Positions 1 through 12,224 of a stretch of DNA of 64,000 bases are shown one piece after another. The stretch is taken from NCBI GenBank assembly GCA_047967505.1, contig CM106538.1, one strand, 5' to 3'. This stretch comes from Dipteris shenzhenensis (lineage: Eukaryota; Polypodiophyta; Polypodiopsida; Gleicheniales). The position numbers and the translations under genes were made by a program. Under the pieces are notes generated by a model. It was not told the origin of the DNA and searched no databases. It saw only the letters and a program-made list of their open reading frames with translations. Position 1 is the stretch's first letter. Each line of letters begins with the position of its first letter.

Positions 1-565
1 ATTTTTGTCATGATACCAAAGGTCGTGGGATAAGTGGCTTGCACTAACTGAATTTTTGCCACAACATCACTGAGCATCTCTCTATTGGAATGAGCCCATT
101 TGAGGGAATGCATGGGTGCGAGGTGGGGAACGCTTTCATTGGTTGGAGACGTGGTTGTGAAAAATCGGCAAGCACGAGATGACTTGCAGAGGATGAAGGC
201 CCTTCTAAAGAATATGCAAGATGCCCAAGCTTTCAAGTAAGGGGGTTATGTGCATTTACGTCTCCACAAAAATTGTTCTGCTTCACTGAAGGGGTAATAC
301 TAACACAAAGCTTGCTCAACGGTATTATGGCCCTTACAAGATCATCCACAAGATTGGGGAAGTAACATATCAATTGGAGCTACCGCGCATCTCCCAAATC
401 CACAATGTGTTTCATGTGCCTTTGCAAAAACCACATTTGGGTCAGCATGTACACATTCTTCTAGAGTTGCCACCTATGGATGAGCGCATTGTAGGTCTCA
501 TAGATAGAGTACTTCACAACAAGGCGGCTAGAAAGCATTGTCCAAGAGCACCCCTATCTTTAGGC
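1..565 (+). pseudogene. Ty3/gypsy integrase C-terminal remnant
   Basis: Broken plus-strand remnant of the end of a Ty3/gypsy pol gene. Across several frames the translation reads through the hallmarks of the integrase C-terminal region: a YYGPYKI-like stretch near 322, then HNVFHVPLQKPHLG near 400-440, the usual 'FHVS.LK' motif just before the chromodomain or end of pol. Stops and frameshifts in the first 360 bases show it is not functional. The 5' part lies outside the window. No flanking LTR is identifiable. Confidence 0.7.
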
Positions 566-664
566 TGATCAGCATCAATTTGCTGTCTCAACACCCTTGT
601 GTGACAGCCACTCATGTATTCACTTTTGATGTGACCTTATCCCACTCTCCTCTCCTACATTCCT

Positions 665-666
<2 letters not shown>

Positions 667-712
<46 letters not shown>
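667..712. repeat. (CT)n microsatellite
   Basis: Uninterrupted CT dinucleotide tract of about 46 bases, followed by CT-rich degenerate sequence. Confidence 0.95.
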
Positions 713-716
<4 letters not shown>

Positions 717-719
717 TCT

Positions 720-945
720 CCGGCGTACGCTCAGCCCCCTCTCTGTTGGCCTCTCCATCATATGCTCAGTCCCTCTCCATCATACGCTTAGCCTCTCTAT
801 CGTACCCTCGGCCCCCTCTCCATTAGCCTCTCCACTCAACCTCGCGTTAGCGTTAGCCTCTCCAATTAGCCTTCGCTCAGCGTCACTAGCATACGCTCAA
901 CCTTTCCGTTAGCTTTGCTCAGGCCCTCTCCATTAGTCTCTCCAC
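720..945. repeat. CT-rich degenerate minisatellite
   Basis: Irregular repetition of a roughly 20-30 base motif containing CCTCTCCATTAGCCTCTCC and variants such as ACGCTCAGCC. Unit length and identity vary, so it looks like an old expansion seeded by the adjacent CT tract. No coding signal is evident. Confidence 0.6.
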
Positions 946-1122
946 TCAACCGCTTGGCCACCTCTCGTAGGGAGTAAACCCTAAGACACCCCAGCTTGCG
1001 CTGAACCCTTGACCCAGGTTGGGGGTCAGTCTTAGCAAAGGGGCTCCCAACACAAGCCACCAGATGAAGTTCCTAAAACTATTTACTACGACCCCAGCCA
1101 GCAAGAGCCCTCCTATGCTTCC

Positions 1123-1452
1123 ATGTATTCTCTACAGCAAGAACTCAGAGATGCAAACCTTCGCATTGCCTCTCTGGAGAAGACGGTTTTGGAAATGAAG
1201 AATAAGGGCAAAGAGGAAATAATTCAAGAAGTTCTACAGCAATGTAATGCAGCAGCCCCCGCACCACAGCTTGTGACCAAGGTACCGGAATTGGTTACCA
1301 CCCAGCTCAAGTCTACCCCCAAGCTTGTCAACCAGGTGCATGCGTTGACCTGTAATAGCGCCATACCTGGCCTACTCAAGGCAGGCAGAGGCGACGTGGC
1401 ACTCTCCATGTTCACTCGAATGATGAAGAAGAGGCGCCTCCAAAGGAGCTAA
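1123..1452 (+). pseudogene. gag-like coiled-coil fragment
   Basis: Open frame of 109 residues whose first 45 form an obvious charged heptad-like stretch (LQQELRDANLRIASLEKT), followed by a Pro/Gln/Val-rich segment. I recognise no named domain. Coiled-coil starts of this type also occur near 59050 and 60848 in this window, each beside a related LTR promoter, so I infer that this is a retrotransposon gag fragment rather than a host gene. An LTR-like promoter follows within 300 bases. Function is not established. Confidence 0.35.
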
Positions 1453-1739
1453 AGTGGGCTGCATCCAAACTATGTTGCACAATATTGAATGTTGATCCCT
1501 GGCCTCCCTGCTGCTCTGAATGCAGCCAATACTGAGGTACTGGATGGATACAAAGACTCCAGCAATAGGCCTTCAGATAGGGCTAAAGCCCTTCTAGGTT
1601 TAGCAGATGCCCAACCCAGTCAGCCTTACTGCCTTAATCTGCCATGTGGGAGGCCCGTTCTGGCCCGCCTACTGTAGTACTGCCTATTAAGCAACTAACA
1701 ATCCCCAATTTCTGAGGCAATCTATACAGCTTACAGGCC

Positions 1740-2330
1740 AGCCAAAAGGCCAGCCACCTCAGCCAAATAAGTGGCCAGAAAGCTCACCTGGTCTGGCCGA
1801 CCAACTGGCAAGCCCACCGACCAGCTGGCCGACCAACTAGGTCTGGCCTATAAAGGCACAAGCCCCTACACTCCTCTTGACAGGACAGGACCTGCAGCTG
1901 CTCCTCTTCTCCTCCATGCTTTGCTGCAGCCCCGCCTGCTCCACTTCTACCTCTCCTCTTCAGATCTGCTCCTCTCTGCCTCCTGGCTGCTGCCTTCTCT
2001 CTGCCTCTCCTTCCTGCCTCCTGGCTGCTCCATCTTCTCCTCCAGATCTGCCCCAACTTCTGCTCCTCTGCTCCAGATCTGCTCCTCTGCTTCAGCTCTG
2101 TCTCTTCTGCTCCTCTGCTCCAGATCTGTCCCCTCCTGCTCCAGATCTGCTCCTTATCTTCATCATCATCGAGCCACACGGAGGACTGCGTTACACTCCC
2201 TCTGCTGCTATCTTTTCTACAGTTTCTCTACATGGAATCATCTTTCTGATTCACCTCAGCCACGGTCCTTGAGACACGACAGCTTGAGGTTCTTGTATTC
2301 AGTTTTTCATATTACCGACAGGCACTATGT
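1740..2330 (+). mobile_element. LTR-like segment with TATA promoter
   Basis: A block rich in GGCCAGCC, GGCCGACC and CCAACTGG motifs (1740-1840) leads into a TATA box, CTATAAAGGC at 1848-1857, then a CT-rich leader. The arrangement matches the LTR promoters near 31852, 32926 and 59954. Ends (TG...CA), primer-binding site and target duplication were not found, so it is a truncated LTR or solo fragment. Confidence 0.5.
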
Positions 2331-2670
2331 TTTCTGAGTTCCGTTCTTCAGTTGTGTCTGAGTATTGTCTACTTTTTGATCGCTCCACTGTAAACCCTAT
2401 CGTTTCTCTATACTGCCGACCTGCCTTTGCAGACTGCTCCTGTGTGGACCAACTCCTGCTGCAGACTGCCGACAGGCCATGCGTTCTGCCGACCTACTAC
2501 CGAGCCTGCAAATGACCCTTTGGCAGCCCTTGTTGGCTGCCTCTTCTGTTAGCTCTGCTGCCCATCTTGTGGGCCTTTCTGCCTTGTGCAGACAATAAGG
2601 TTGCCAAGACAATGGGCTTCTGTTGTGGCTGCCACATGGGCAGCGATATAGGCTGTCACATAGGAAACAC

Positions 2671-3488
2671 CTAGAGGCCACAAGTTTCCTCCAAACTAGG
2701 AGAGGACTCCATGTGTGGCGAGCCTGAGAAAAAACGCTCAGATGTGCAACTTCCGAATGCCCAAGAACTCTTTGCTGAACTTACATTGGGACCATGAACA
2801 TGGCAGGAATGAGACTCCAAGGAATATAGAGCATACAATGGCTGCATGTAAGTGGCCACATGAAATTGTAGCGTAACCGTGCTTCATCCATGAGTTTTCT
2901 GCGTCTCTTACTTTAAGCTTCGACTTTATGTCCATTCCATATTATTGATCCTTGGAGCATTTTACAAATGCATGGGCCGTCGTCCCTAAAGGCTCAGAGC
3001 AAAAATCGATCAATGATGGGAATCACTACCGGCAAACTCCGATTGCCAATTGGCAATAAGTAGTATCCAAGTGCTTCAAAAACACGAAAACAAGGGCCCC
3101 GGACGAAGATCAGAGCACGTTCCTCATTGTAGTTCTGGCACGATCACAGCATCAAGGCCGCGTAGAAACTTGTCACAAATGAATCTATACACGAGAAGGA
3201 TCTAAAATAGTTACCCAAATGCGCGAAAATCAGCAATGTGACCGTGTCACGAGAGAGAAAATAAAAACAGAACCATGCAAGACACTCACCAGATTTGAGG
3301 GGTTTCCCATCTTCCCACATGGCGACCTTGTAGTAGACCTGTTCACGAGAGGCGACCTGAGATTTGTGAGGCTCCTTGAGACATTTACGGACCATGGAAG
3401 CGCAGGTGTTGACGTAGGTGATGTAAGTCATGCCCGCGGCTCGCCAGAAGGAAGCCGCTCCCTGAGTTGCTCCCACAGCTGCAGACAT
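2671..3488 (-). CDS. ATP synthase subunit epsilon, mitochondrial
   Basis: Nuclear gene for the small epsilon subunit of the mitochondrial F1 central stalk, which supports rotary coupling in ATP synthesis. Exon 1 (3488-3290) encodes 66 residues with the family signature FWRAAGMTYITY, then CLKEPHK and W.DGKP near the end. It stops at a consensus donor, G|GTGAGTG. Exon 2 is inferred at 2723-2671 after the acceptor TTTTTTCTCAG; phase 1 is kept and it adds an acidic 16-residue tail before TAG, giving about 83 residues against roughly 70 in the family. The start at 3488 is chosen because family members begin a few residues before FWRAAGM; an upstream in-frame ATG at 3548 would add 20 unconserved residues. 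Exon 1 is secure; the exon 2 choice is an inference. No breaks were seen. Confidence 0.85.
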
Positions 3489-3548
3489 CCTGTCCAAAAC
3501 CCTAGAATGTTTCGCTTTGCCTGCACAGTTGAGTTGTAGGGGACTCAA

Positions 3549-5592
3549 TGCAACTTAAACAGTGTTTACAGACTATGCTGGGTTCACAACCTGACTTGCA
3601 AGAGGGGCATCTTGAATGAACCCATTGGTTCCCATTGGTTGCCTCTTCAAGCCCCCCCTTGGCGGCCCCGCCCCCTACCGCCCAAGGGCTGGTCACCCTC
3701 AACTGCACCCATCGGAAGCTTTGGTCGGCGCATTGACAGCCAATAAGCCATATTGCATCATGAGCCTAGTTCGGTTACACCGTGGCGGACTCGTCCGGCA
3801 CTTATGCTTGGCTGTCGGTTGGTGTGAACTAGGCCTATGTCCGCCCATGGTGCATTCATCCTCGTCCGGCACTTATCCTTGGCCGCCGGTTGGTGTGAAC
3901 CAGGCCTATGTCCGCCCATGGTGCATTCAAGCAGCTCACACACTAACTGCCCATCCGTGGTGGATAGGCAGGGCGTAGATGTACATGTCTATGACGTGGC
4001 ATCATAAATTGGAGGCGCAAAAGGGCGACGACCCCAAGAGCTTGGACAGCCTCCCCGGATTTCATGTTGAATGTGGGATTTAATCCTTGACCGACCAATC
4101 GAATGGTTGAGTGCTCCAACCACATGGGCCAAGTCACATTTTACTTCTCCTTTTAGTTATTTTCATGTGTCCAGCCAGTGTGTAAACACATTGTGCCCAT
4201 CCCTTCTCTGGCATGGACGGGCACTTAGGCTACTGTGGGCATGCCCAAGGATCATGTATGGGCAAGAAAATCTATAAACACCCTAGGGAGGCCTCGGCTT
4301 TTGAGAAATTTATGGTTTGCACGTGCCACAACATTAATACGTAGAGGATCCTAACCAATTCATTAGGGCGGGTCTCACAAGCATCCTCATAGCTTGTTCC
4401 CCACTGTAAAAGCTAGGCGGCTCATTTATGAATGGATGCGTGGGTTGCTTCCACAAAAGTCCGCCCAACAACAGCAACCCCACTCTAGAAGAAAAAGCAA
4501 TCGTCTACCTAGGAGCATGGCAAAATACCTGTTGAAGCTCCTACCAAGAAGAAAGGGTGGAGCTGCCACCATGGCTGTGACTGCAGGAGGGAAGAAGAAG
4601 ATTTCATAAGGTGACAATTGGGGAGCCAGGAGATGGGCGAGATGAAGAGGCAGCCTAGAAATGAGGGATTCCCCTCCGTGACTAGGCATGCCAAAAAAGA
4701 AAAACAGGAGTGCCCATCTGCCCATTCATGAAAGGGTTGCATCAGTAGGGGGCTTTTCCATTGGTGGGGCAAGCATCTTGGACTTGGCATCCAAATGATT
4801 GTGAAGCCCCCTTTCATTATCTGGTCGCGACTTAGCATGTGCACATAGAAATGGACTTCGAAAAAAATGTAGTATATGACAAAGGTGTTAGAATGCTTTG
4901 GGGCCAAGTTTATTAACATGGTTAGAACTATGGTGGGGGGGAATGGCGAGATGGTGGTTTACCAATTTGAGCTCAAGAGGTCCATCAGGCACCATTATTG
5001 TATGGTCTAGTTACTATTCTATTGAGTACTGTAGTAACGGAGTTGCAAACAAAAGGAAGTTCGAGGGTTTAGATTCAATGGGTAGGGAGCATCTCGTTTT
5101 GTAATTATGTAATGTAAAGATGACATGAATGCATTGTAGTCCCTAAGCTTTGATGAAGGTCATTAGTTCGCTTTATATGACCTCAAGCTCAAAGTGCAAT
5201 TTGCCTAAGTCCCATGTTTTATCACTATCAACAATTTGGGGAGGGTGGGCCTTGTTGACAAGTATGCATTGTCTTGGATTGCTCCAGAGGTTATAGTGAG
5301 GCACCTTGAGTTACCTGTCAATATCCATGAAGAGGTGTGGGTGTGGAGAGGAAGCTCTTAGTGTGGACTTGCTTCTTGAGACTATTCATTAAAAGGGTAA
5401 CTAGGGAAAAGACAAACATTTGTGATATTTGGAATGGCATGAGAAAGTGATGTTCCATTTCTTAATGAATAATATTGCTAGTATGGTTAATCAAGGCATT
5501 GAAAAAGCTAGTGCCCATATTGGGGTGGTCAAGTCTACATGGTGATGCTTGTTTACTGAACACATGGCAGTCTCGGATGAAGGAGAGGAGAT
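3549..5592. other. Unassigned region upstream of the ATP synthase epsilon gene
   Basis: No gene recognised. It contains a 71 bp tandem repeat, a TATA-like CTATAAACACCC near 4271 with flanking LTR-like sequence, and small open frames (for example 4394-4609, 71 basic residues) without recognisable domains. The first part presumably includes the promoter of the minus-strand ATP synthase gene, but no individual element is convincing. Confidence 0.5.
3791..3932. repeat. 71 bp tandem repeat, two copies
   Basis: Copies at 3791-3861 and 3862-3932, both starting TCGTCCGGCACTTAT and ending GTGCATTCA plus three bases. They differ at only a handful of positions, so the duplication is fairly recent. Confidence 0.9.
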
Positions 5593-5905
5593 ATTTGGCT
5601 CATTACTCGACAACAAATTTATGAATGGGAATAACAAAAGGCGAAAGCGCTAGTCATAGGTAGGAGGACGATAGATTGGAAAGCTTTCAAAATTGAGATG
5701 CAAGTCGAAGGAGGTGAAAATGGTGAGAGAGGATTGGCATACAAATATGATGAACAATGCTGAATGTCAGTCTAAGCAGTGGATATGAGTGGTAGGATGT
5801 CATTTTGCAAATGATTGGTGGCAATGGTTCCGTAAACTATTGGTGTTTGGAGTGGAGATGATTGGAAAATTGATTGTTTAATGGGGAACCTAATTTACTC
5901 GAAGG

Positions 5906-6172
5906 ATGTTGGCGGAAAGGTTGGAGAAGCTGTGGCGATTGATCAGAGCTTCAAAAGCTAAGGATTTTTATGTGAAGTCGATGGGGAATTGGCTACATCT
6001 CATAAACAAGGTGACATGGTTCAAGATTTGTTATACAAGGTGTGCACTCTATAAGGGGGAAAAGGGGAGTACTATCCATTTGTTTTGGATTTACCCAGTT
6101 GCTAATGTAGTATGGAAACATGGTCCAAAAGGGTCAAGATCACAAAAAAAGGAGGCTATGTTACTAACATGA
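5906..6172 (+). pseudogene. Possible LINE ORF2 C-terminal remnant (copy A)
   Basis: 88-residue open frame. The segment around STIHLFWIYPVANVVWKH resembles the C-terminal zinc-binding region of plant LINE ORF2 (H-L-F-W..CP.A..VW), with the expected cysteine replaced by Tyr. Nothing upstream in frame resembles a reverse transcriptase. A repeat-derived origin is inferred and confidence is limited. Confidence 0.35.
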
Positions 6173-7930
6173 TAGCTACCCATGGTCCTCGATGAGAATT
6201 TAGCCTTGGGACAACAGAAGCAGCCCCATCTTTTCTTGGTTTGGAGGATCTACATTTACCCTTATTCTGGAGGAGGTCTCATGAAGAAGATCCTATTATG
6301 GGGAGGAGAAGTCTCATGAAGGAGGTGGACTTGCTCAAGCTAGATGAAATATCCGTGTATCAATAATCTCCTCTCATATAATTGCAGCCAGATAATTGCA
6401 GCCAGCTTGCACAACTCATCAATTCACAAAGTTAGCAAGGCAAAGTTCCAGCACCAATGATGCATAAATATATGCACTAAATTAGAACAAACGATAGGGG
6501 TGACCACATTATCATGCCAACTAACATAATGGGAATCTTGAATTCCATGTAAGGTGGACTTTGAGCTTGTCCTACTTGCAATGTTGTAGTCACAGTGACA
6601 ATTTGTCATTGCATTTACAGGTGAGCTACTATTGGAATTTTTTCACTCATCCTAAGGGTGTGCACATTCCCCCTTAGCCTCTGCATCTCCTGTATGGCTG
6701 ATAGCAAGACCATAAACAGGCTCCTCTAGCTTTGGTACTCGCTCTTTGATCTCTTTACAAGCCCCACTCTCTCTTGGAATGCTTGGGATTGCTTCCTTTA
6801 GTGTTCAAAGGTAATGGAAAGATGTAGGCTCTTGTATAAAAATGACCAATATAGAATCCATCCCACAACTCCATCCTCCTCCTAGCTTGAATCAAAATTT
6901 TGTCCAGCTCTCATTGTTTCTCATGGAAAAAGCACTTGTCTCTGACTCACCTTATCCTTTTGGTTGTCTAGAAAACCCTTGACACATTTTGAACACCCGA
7001 GGGGTTCACAATGAATGTCATATGGTATTATGTGAGTGAAAGGGAGGGGGGCTTTGGGAAGGAGGAGCTTAAGCGGTACAGTAGGGGCAGCCCCTATTTA
7101 TATTCTCTACCAAACTTAAACTTAAGAAGGGGGTGGGGAGCACCTAAGGTGTGGCAAGATAGCAACCATGGTGGTAGAAAGCCTAACGGGCAACATGGTG
7201 GCACCTCTAAGGTTGAGGGTGGGGTGACTGAGGAAATGGACCCATTAATGGAATTTGTTAGTGGAGAAGAATGGGTTAGTAGGGGCTTTTTAAATTATCC
7301 CCACACACATGAGCCTATATTTAGTCCTTTAAATAATTAGTTTCATCCTTTGCCCTTCTGGTTACACATGGCGATTGATTTCTATTATTGTCAACCAATG
7401 GGTGCCCATGATGAGTTTTAATAAGTTCTTTAGTTGGTTGGTTTCATCCATTGCTCTTTTGGTTAATACATGATGATTGATGTTCACTATACTAAGTTCC
7501 TGCATTGAGTTACCTTGCCAATTGGGGAACATGCTATTTATTCTAGACCCTAAATTCTATAAGTCTTACATGTACATCATATAATTTTAAATAAGGGGAT
7601 CATATTAGTCTCATAAGGTTTGTAAAAAGGGGGTCTTTGCACATAGTGATGTGTCCCCTTTACATTGAGTGACCCCCCTACGTTTGGACACATGTTTCTA
7701 CTTCTTTTTCTCTCCTCCTAGGTCTAGACTTCAAGTGCCCTAACATGGGACTTTGTGTTCATAACCTATTCTTGTGCTACCCTCCTCTTTGTTAATTTTT
7801 ATACCCATCTAGTGCAGACACTCTTAGATTACAACCTTCTTTTCTCATTTCCCCCTGCTCAATGCCTTTTCTATCCTATCCTTTAGGCATCTTATTTACT
7901 ACTCGATTTGAGCATGGTGCTAAGCAATGC

Positions 7931-7932
<2 letters not shown>

Positions 7933-8001
<69 letters not shown>
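7933..8001. repeat. (CT)n microsatellite, copy A
   Basis: Pure CT tract of about 69 bases inside duplication copy A. The corresponding tract in copy B (14540-14590) is shorter and followed by a second tract. Confidence 0.95.
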
Positions 8002-8004
<3 letters not shown>

Positions 8005-8898
8005 CCAATTCCTTCTCACGTCACAATCCTCTCCTTCTTCTTGCTCCAACTCTTGCTTTGTGGAGTGCTCTCTAAGGTCCTAGTCATCATCAAAAATTTC
8101 ACTTCTTGGTCCATCTTATTGCCCTTCATCCTGGTGTGCGCGGCAATATGGAATTTGTAGGGTGTTCACTCCTCAACAAATGAGGCAAATCAATGAATAC
8201 AACATGGTGGGGCAAGGGGAAATGCACAACTTAGAAAGTGAATGATGACCAGAGAGAAATAGAGACATGCACATGAATGTGAAATCGCCTTCTTCTATCA
8301 TTTAGCCAAAATCGGCAATCACATACAACTAGTGTAGAGGCCGCACTTCACATACCGTTTGGCTTTGCTAGGAAGGATGACCCTAACTTCTAGGACTCTA
8401 GGACTTGATATGCATGACCTTTTCTGACATTCGCGATGGGTACTATTGATCGCATTTACAACTGTTCGCACTCTCCCGTCAGGGATCCTGTATTCATCAA
8501 TGTTTATCTCTTCCTCAAGTTTAGATCATTGATGTTCAAAGCCATCATCATCTATCTCATCTTTGGGTCCAGATTTTGCATGTCATAGCCATTGTCATCT
8601 AACTCTTTCTTAGAGTTTGGCCCCTCTAATGCTGTAATAGGCTCAACTGAGTTTAATAGCTAGGATCCTTTGCCACCTTCCTTGTCACATAACACCATCT
8701 ATGGGGGATTGGGCTTACAATGTTGATAGGCAAGTAAGATCTGCTTCCCATGCTACCATGGCCTTTTCTCAATTGCTCTTCGATCAACACCTTGATTCGC
8801 TCACTTTGTTAGGTTTGCTATTTGGTCAAAGCATTTGCATTTGGCCTTAGTTGATCCTTGGGATGTACATTATAGCTCAACATTTTCCCAACACTTAT

Positions 8899-9088
8899 TC
8901 AAGCCACCTCCTTGTGTCTTTGCGTTAAACCAAGAGCTTGTCGGTGTTTCTCAAAAAGCTCTTTACTGAGTGGTTTGGTAAAGTTGTCTACTACATTTTC
9001 TTTGCTATCACAATGTTGCAGTGTGATGTCACCAAGTGATACTCTTTCTCTAATGAAGTACTCTCTGACATTAATGTGACCTTCCTTA
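8899..9088 (-). pseudogene. Ty1/copia RNase H C-terminal fragment, minus strand (copy A)
   Basis: On the minus strand this encodes the typical end of copia pol: HINVREYFIRERV, GDITLQHC, then DNFTKPLSKELFEKHRQ LGL-type residues and a TGA stop at 8899-8901. Directly after the stop the minus strand reads AAGGAGGTGGCTTGAATAAG then TGTTGGGAAAATG, which looks like a polypurine tract and the start of a 3' LTR. The upstream part of pol is missing, so this is a truncated element. Confidence 0.75.
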
Positions 9089-9233
9089 CATCAGTTTAAG
9101 ACTAAGAGACTTTGGGCTTAGATTTGAAGTCTCGAATCAATGCTTGTCCTTCATGGAGACTGCCCATATTCCTGCTTTCTTGGCTTCTTTCTCTTTAGTA
9201 AGTTCAATGGATCTTTGGTTCAGTTGAGTAGGA

Positions 9234-9509
9234 GTGAGTTCTTCAAATATCCATATCTTGGACTATGAGGGGCCGCGACGAAATGTGCCCCTACCTGGCT
9301 ATTTGACGGGCGACCACAACCCATACAATGAGCTATGGCAACGAAGGCACAGGCAGGGAAGAGGATCACGGGATAGCATGCCCCCACCTTGGGGCACATT
9401 GGACTTCGTGTTGCCGTACGTCGGCCTAAGCCATGGCAGGGAAGAGGAACGGAGGAGGCGATGGGGGGGTGTGGTGAAACTCATAGGTAGAGGCAGCTCT
9501 CCGATTTGA
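9234..9509 (+). other. GC-rich unrecognised open frame (copy A)
   Basis: A 91-residue Arg/Gly-rich frame in a stretch of clearly higher GC than its surroundings, immediately before the copia fragment. The same frame is kept at 15928-16203 in copy B, but that follows from the duplication. No domain is recognised, and an inserted GC-rich filler is as likely as a gene. Confidence 0.25.
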
Positions 9510-9533
9510 TCAGCCTTCAAACACACTATTCAG

Positions 9534-10612
9534 GTATGTCGATTGCACAAAGCATTATATGGTTTGAAGCAAGCACCCAGAGCATGGTATCCCAAAATTC
9601 ATGCACGTCTAATCATCCTTGGTTTTCAGAACATCCCTAGAGAGAGCACTCTATATGTGATGTTGACTTGTTAATTCTGATTTTATGTGTGATGGTATGC
9701 TTGACTGGACCTTGCACTCAGCATCTTGTAGCCTTTAAGGATGATTTGTAGGAGTCATTTGGTCTAACAGATTTGGGCAGCTGCACTATTGTCTTAGCAT
9801 TTAACTTGCTCAAGTTGAGGGGGTATTATGATGAGTCACTCCAAGTAAGTTGGATAGCTCTTGCAAAGATTTCAATATGAGGACTGCAAACCAATTTCTA
9901 CACAAGTTGAGCCTAGTTTTCATTTCTCCATGGATGATGTTGTTGGGCCACTTGATGCCACTCTTTATCCACATGCTAGTGGATTGCTCATATATTTGTA
10001 TCACACATGGCCAAATCTTCAATATGATGTTTCCCAATTGAGTAGATTCATGCATAGTCCCAGTACACACATTGCCAAGATGTGATGCATGTCTTTAGAT
10101 ACTTGAAAGGCGCTTAAGGTTTGGCCTCCTCTATGGCCACGATTCTTCACTTACCATGCATGCTTTCATAGGCAGTGACACTGGGCTAGATGCTCGGACA
10201 CTAAAGTGTCGCACAACACAATAATTTTATGTTTGGAGCATCATGCATTTCTTGGTCAGCAAAAAGCAACCTACATTTGCTACTTCTAGGTGTGAAGCTG
10301 AGTACAAGGTAGCTTTTAAAACCACGATGGAATGTATCTGACTATTACGGGAACTACTTGCAGATCTTGATGTTGGCCAGACATCTCCTACCACTATCTA
10401 CTGTGACAATCAAAGTGCTTTAGCCATTACACGAATCTGGTGTTTCAGATGCGTACTCAACAAATTGAGGTCCATTATCAATATGTCAAAGAGAGCAAGG
10501 GATATTCAGGGGATGTTCATTTAAGTTCCTACAAAAGACAATGTGGCAGATATCTTCGCCAAGGTGCTTCCATGATCCAAGTTTGAAGCTTGTCGACAAG
10601 CTTCACACTTGA
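9534..10612 (+). pseudogene. Ty1/copia RT-RNase H remnant, plus strand (copy A)
   Basis: Starts with the copia reverse transcriptase motif [16 protein letters not shown], continues through CKPISTQVE- and YLYHTWPNLQYDVSQLSRFM-like segments, and ends with RNase H and tail motifs: SKKQPTFATSRCEAEY, YCDNQSALAI, and ADIFAKVLP near 10550-10570. Numerous stops and frameshifts are present and no YVDD box can be read. It sits tail-side to an oppositely oriented copia fragment at 8899-9088, so at least two copia insertions built this segment. Confidence 0.8.
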
Positions 10613-12224
10613 TTCCATTTGTTTCATGATTCTGCCAACCTTGTACCTCCATAGGTTACTATATCATCTTAGATCAACATGTGCAACCATGGCATTAGTT
10701 CCATGTTTTGAGACAGCATGTGACATTGTCATACTGCCTGAGTGGTTTGAATAACAGTTTTCAAATTATTCTCAAACATCACCTTTGAGTCCTACACTCT
10801 AACATGGGGAGTGGCTCTTTGGGACCTAGGGTTTGGTGCCTTTGCTGTAAATGAGTTAAGAATCAAGTGACCATGCCTTCTTTATGCAACGACATACAAA
10901 TCTTAGTGGAGTTGTCCTTACTTCTCGTCTCGACTCAAGACTTCAAAGGGAACTCGACTTGGGAGGTGGTTTCTAGAATTACTTTATGGCAAATATGGTG
11001 TTCGAGATGTGCTTAGGTCATTAATGGACATGCAACTAGTGAGGCAGATATACTAGCTTCCGTTTGGGCTGACTTGCTTTTATATGCGGAGTTAGTGGAG
11101 AGATGCACTTGGACCTTTTGCAACAGGTCGAGAGATTGATAGCATGCATGAGGACCTAGGATTGTCCCTTGCTTTTTCACATTATGATGATGTGGCATTA
11201 TAGACCACTCCCATGGTTGTTTATATTCACATTGCAGAGGCCACAGATAGAGTTCTCACTCTCCCACCTCTATTATAATTCTTTTGTATGGAATAAATTA
11301 CATCTTGATATCAAAAAGCACAGCATAAAGAGCTTCAAAATACAAAGATCATTTATCAATAATGGAAAAAAGGAAAAGAGAACGTACAAACGTAGATAGT
11401 CAATATGCGAGCAAGTATGCAAGGCACATCCCGATTCAACTTCAATAAAGCCAAAACCAATTTTACCAAGAAGCGAATTAGCTAGATAGAAAGCACCAAA
11501 GATGATGCTTGGATAATGGCACCTGTAAGGCCAAAACTGAATATGGAAGTGTTGGAGCATAGCGTTTCTTCAACATTGGAGATGTACTACAAAGCGGCCA
11601 TCTAGGCATTACATTACAATTCCATGCAACTCAATAAGTTTGTAGAAAGCTTGCTTTTTGCTCTACTTGCGTTTGCTTAGCATATGCATCTGCTTTGTTT
11701 GGTTTACTCTTGTTTAATTTTTACTTTGTTGGTTTTGGTTCTGATTTTACACAAACAGCCTACTATGTAGTGACACATGTCTTCATGAGAAGCTAAGGAT
11801 ACGTTTGATTCCTGGAGGTTGCTTTGTGTAAAAGGTTGGCCTCAAATATTTTCTTTACAGACTTATTGAGCATCATTCGAAGAGAGATTTCAGATGTTTC
11901 TTGACATCTATTTAAAAACAGCCTTATAAGGAACCACAATAAACATTATTTTGTAGTGACACAAAGATATTACAAATGAATCTAGAAGATACGAAAGTTG
12001 GATAATTGTGCTCTCTGTAACTATGGACTATTCAGCAGGTACTTTTGCTGACATGCCTTTCATGTTAAACGAGACAGTAAGCTTTCTGCAAGAACATAGG
12101 GCAGAGTTTCTTTGAGATGTACTAGAGACATATCATGCTTTGGACAAAAGAATTTGCCAACTGTGGGAAGCAAACTTACGGAACATTCTAATGATTACAA
12201 AGATAATGTAATATTGAGTAAACA

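Noticed and set aside
1771-2337. 188-residue Ser/Leu/Pro-rich frame
   Set aside because: It comes from the CT-rich leader of an LTR-like segment, is open in several frames, and shows no domain.
7862-8160. Open frames with long Ser-Leu runs
   Set aside because: They are translations of the (CT)n tract; the same applies to Arg-Glu runs on the other strand at 14527-14712 and 19872-20207.
10584-10605. Perfect 22-base palindrome centred on GTCGAC
   Set aside because: It falls inside the copia tail coding sequence and is most simply a coincidence of that codon order.
11273-11560. 95-residue minus-strand frame conserved in both duplication copies (18296-18583)
   Set aside because: Conservation follows from the recent duplication; no domain, splice context or homology is recognisable.
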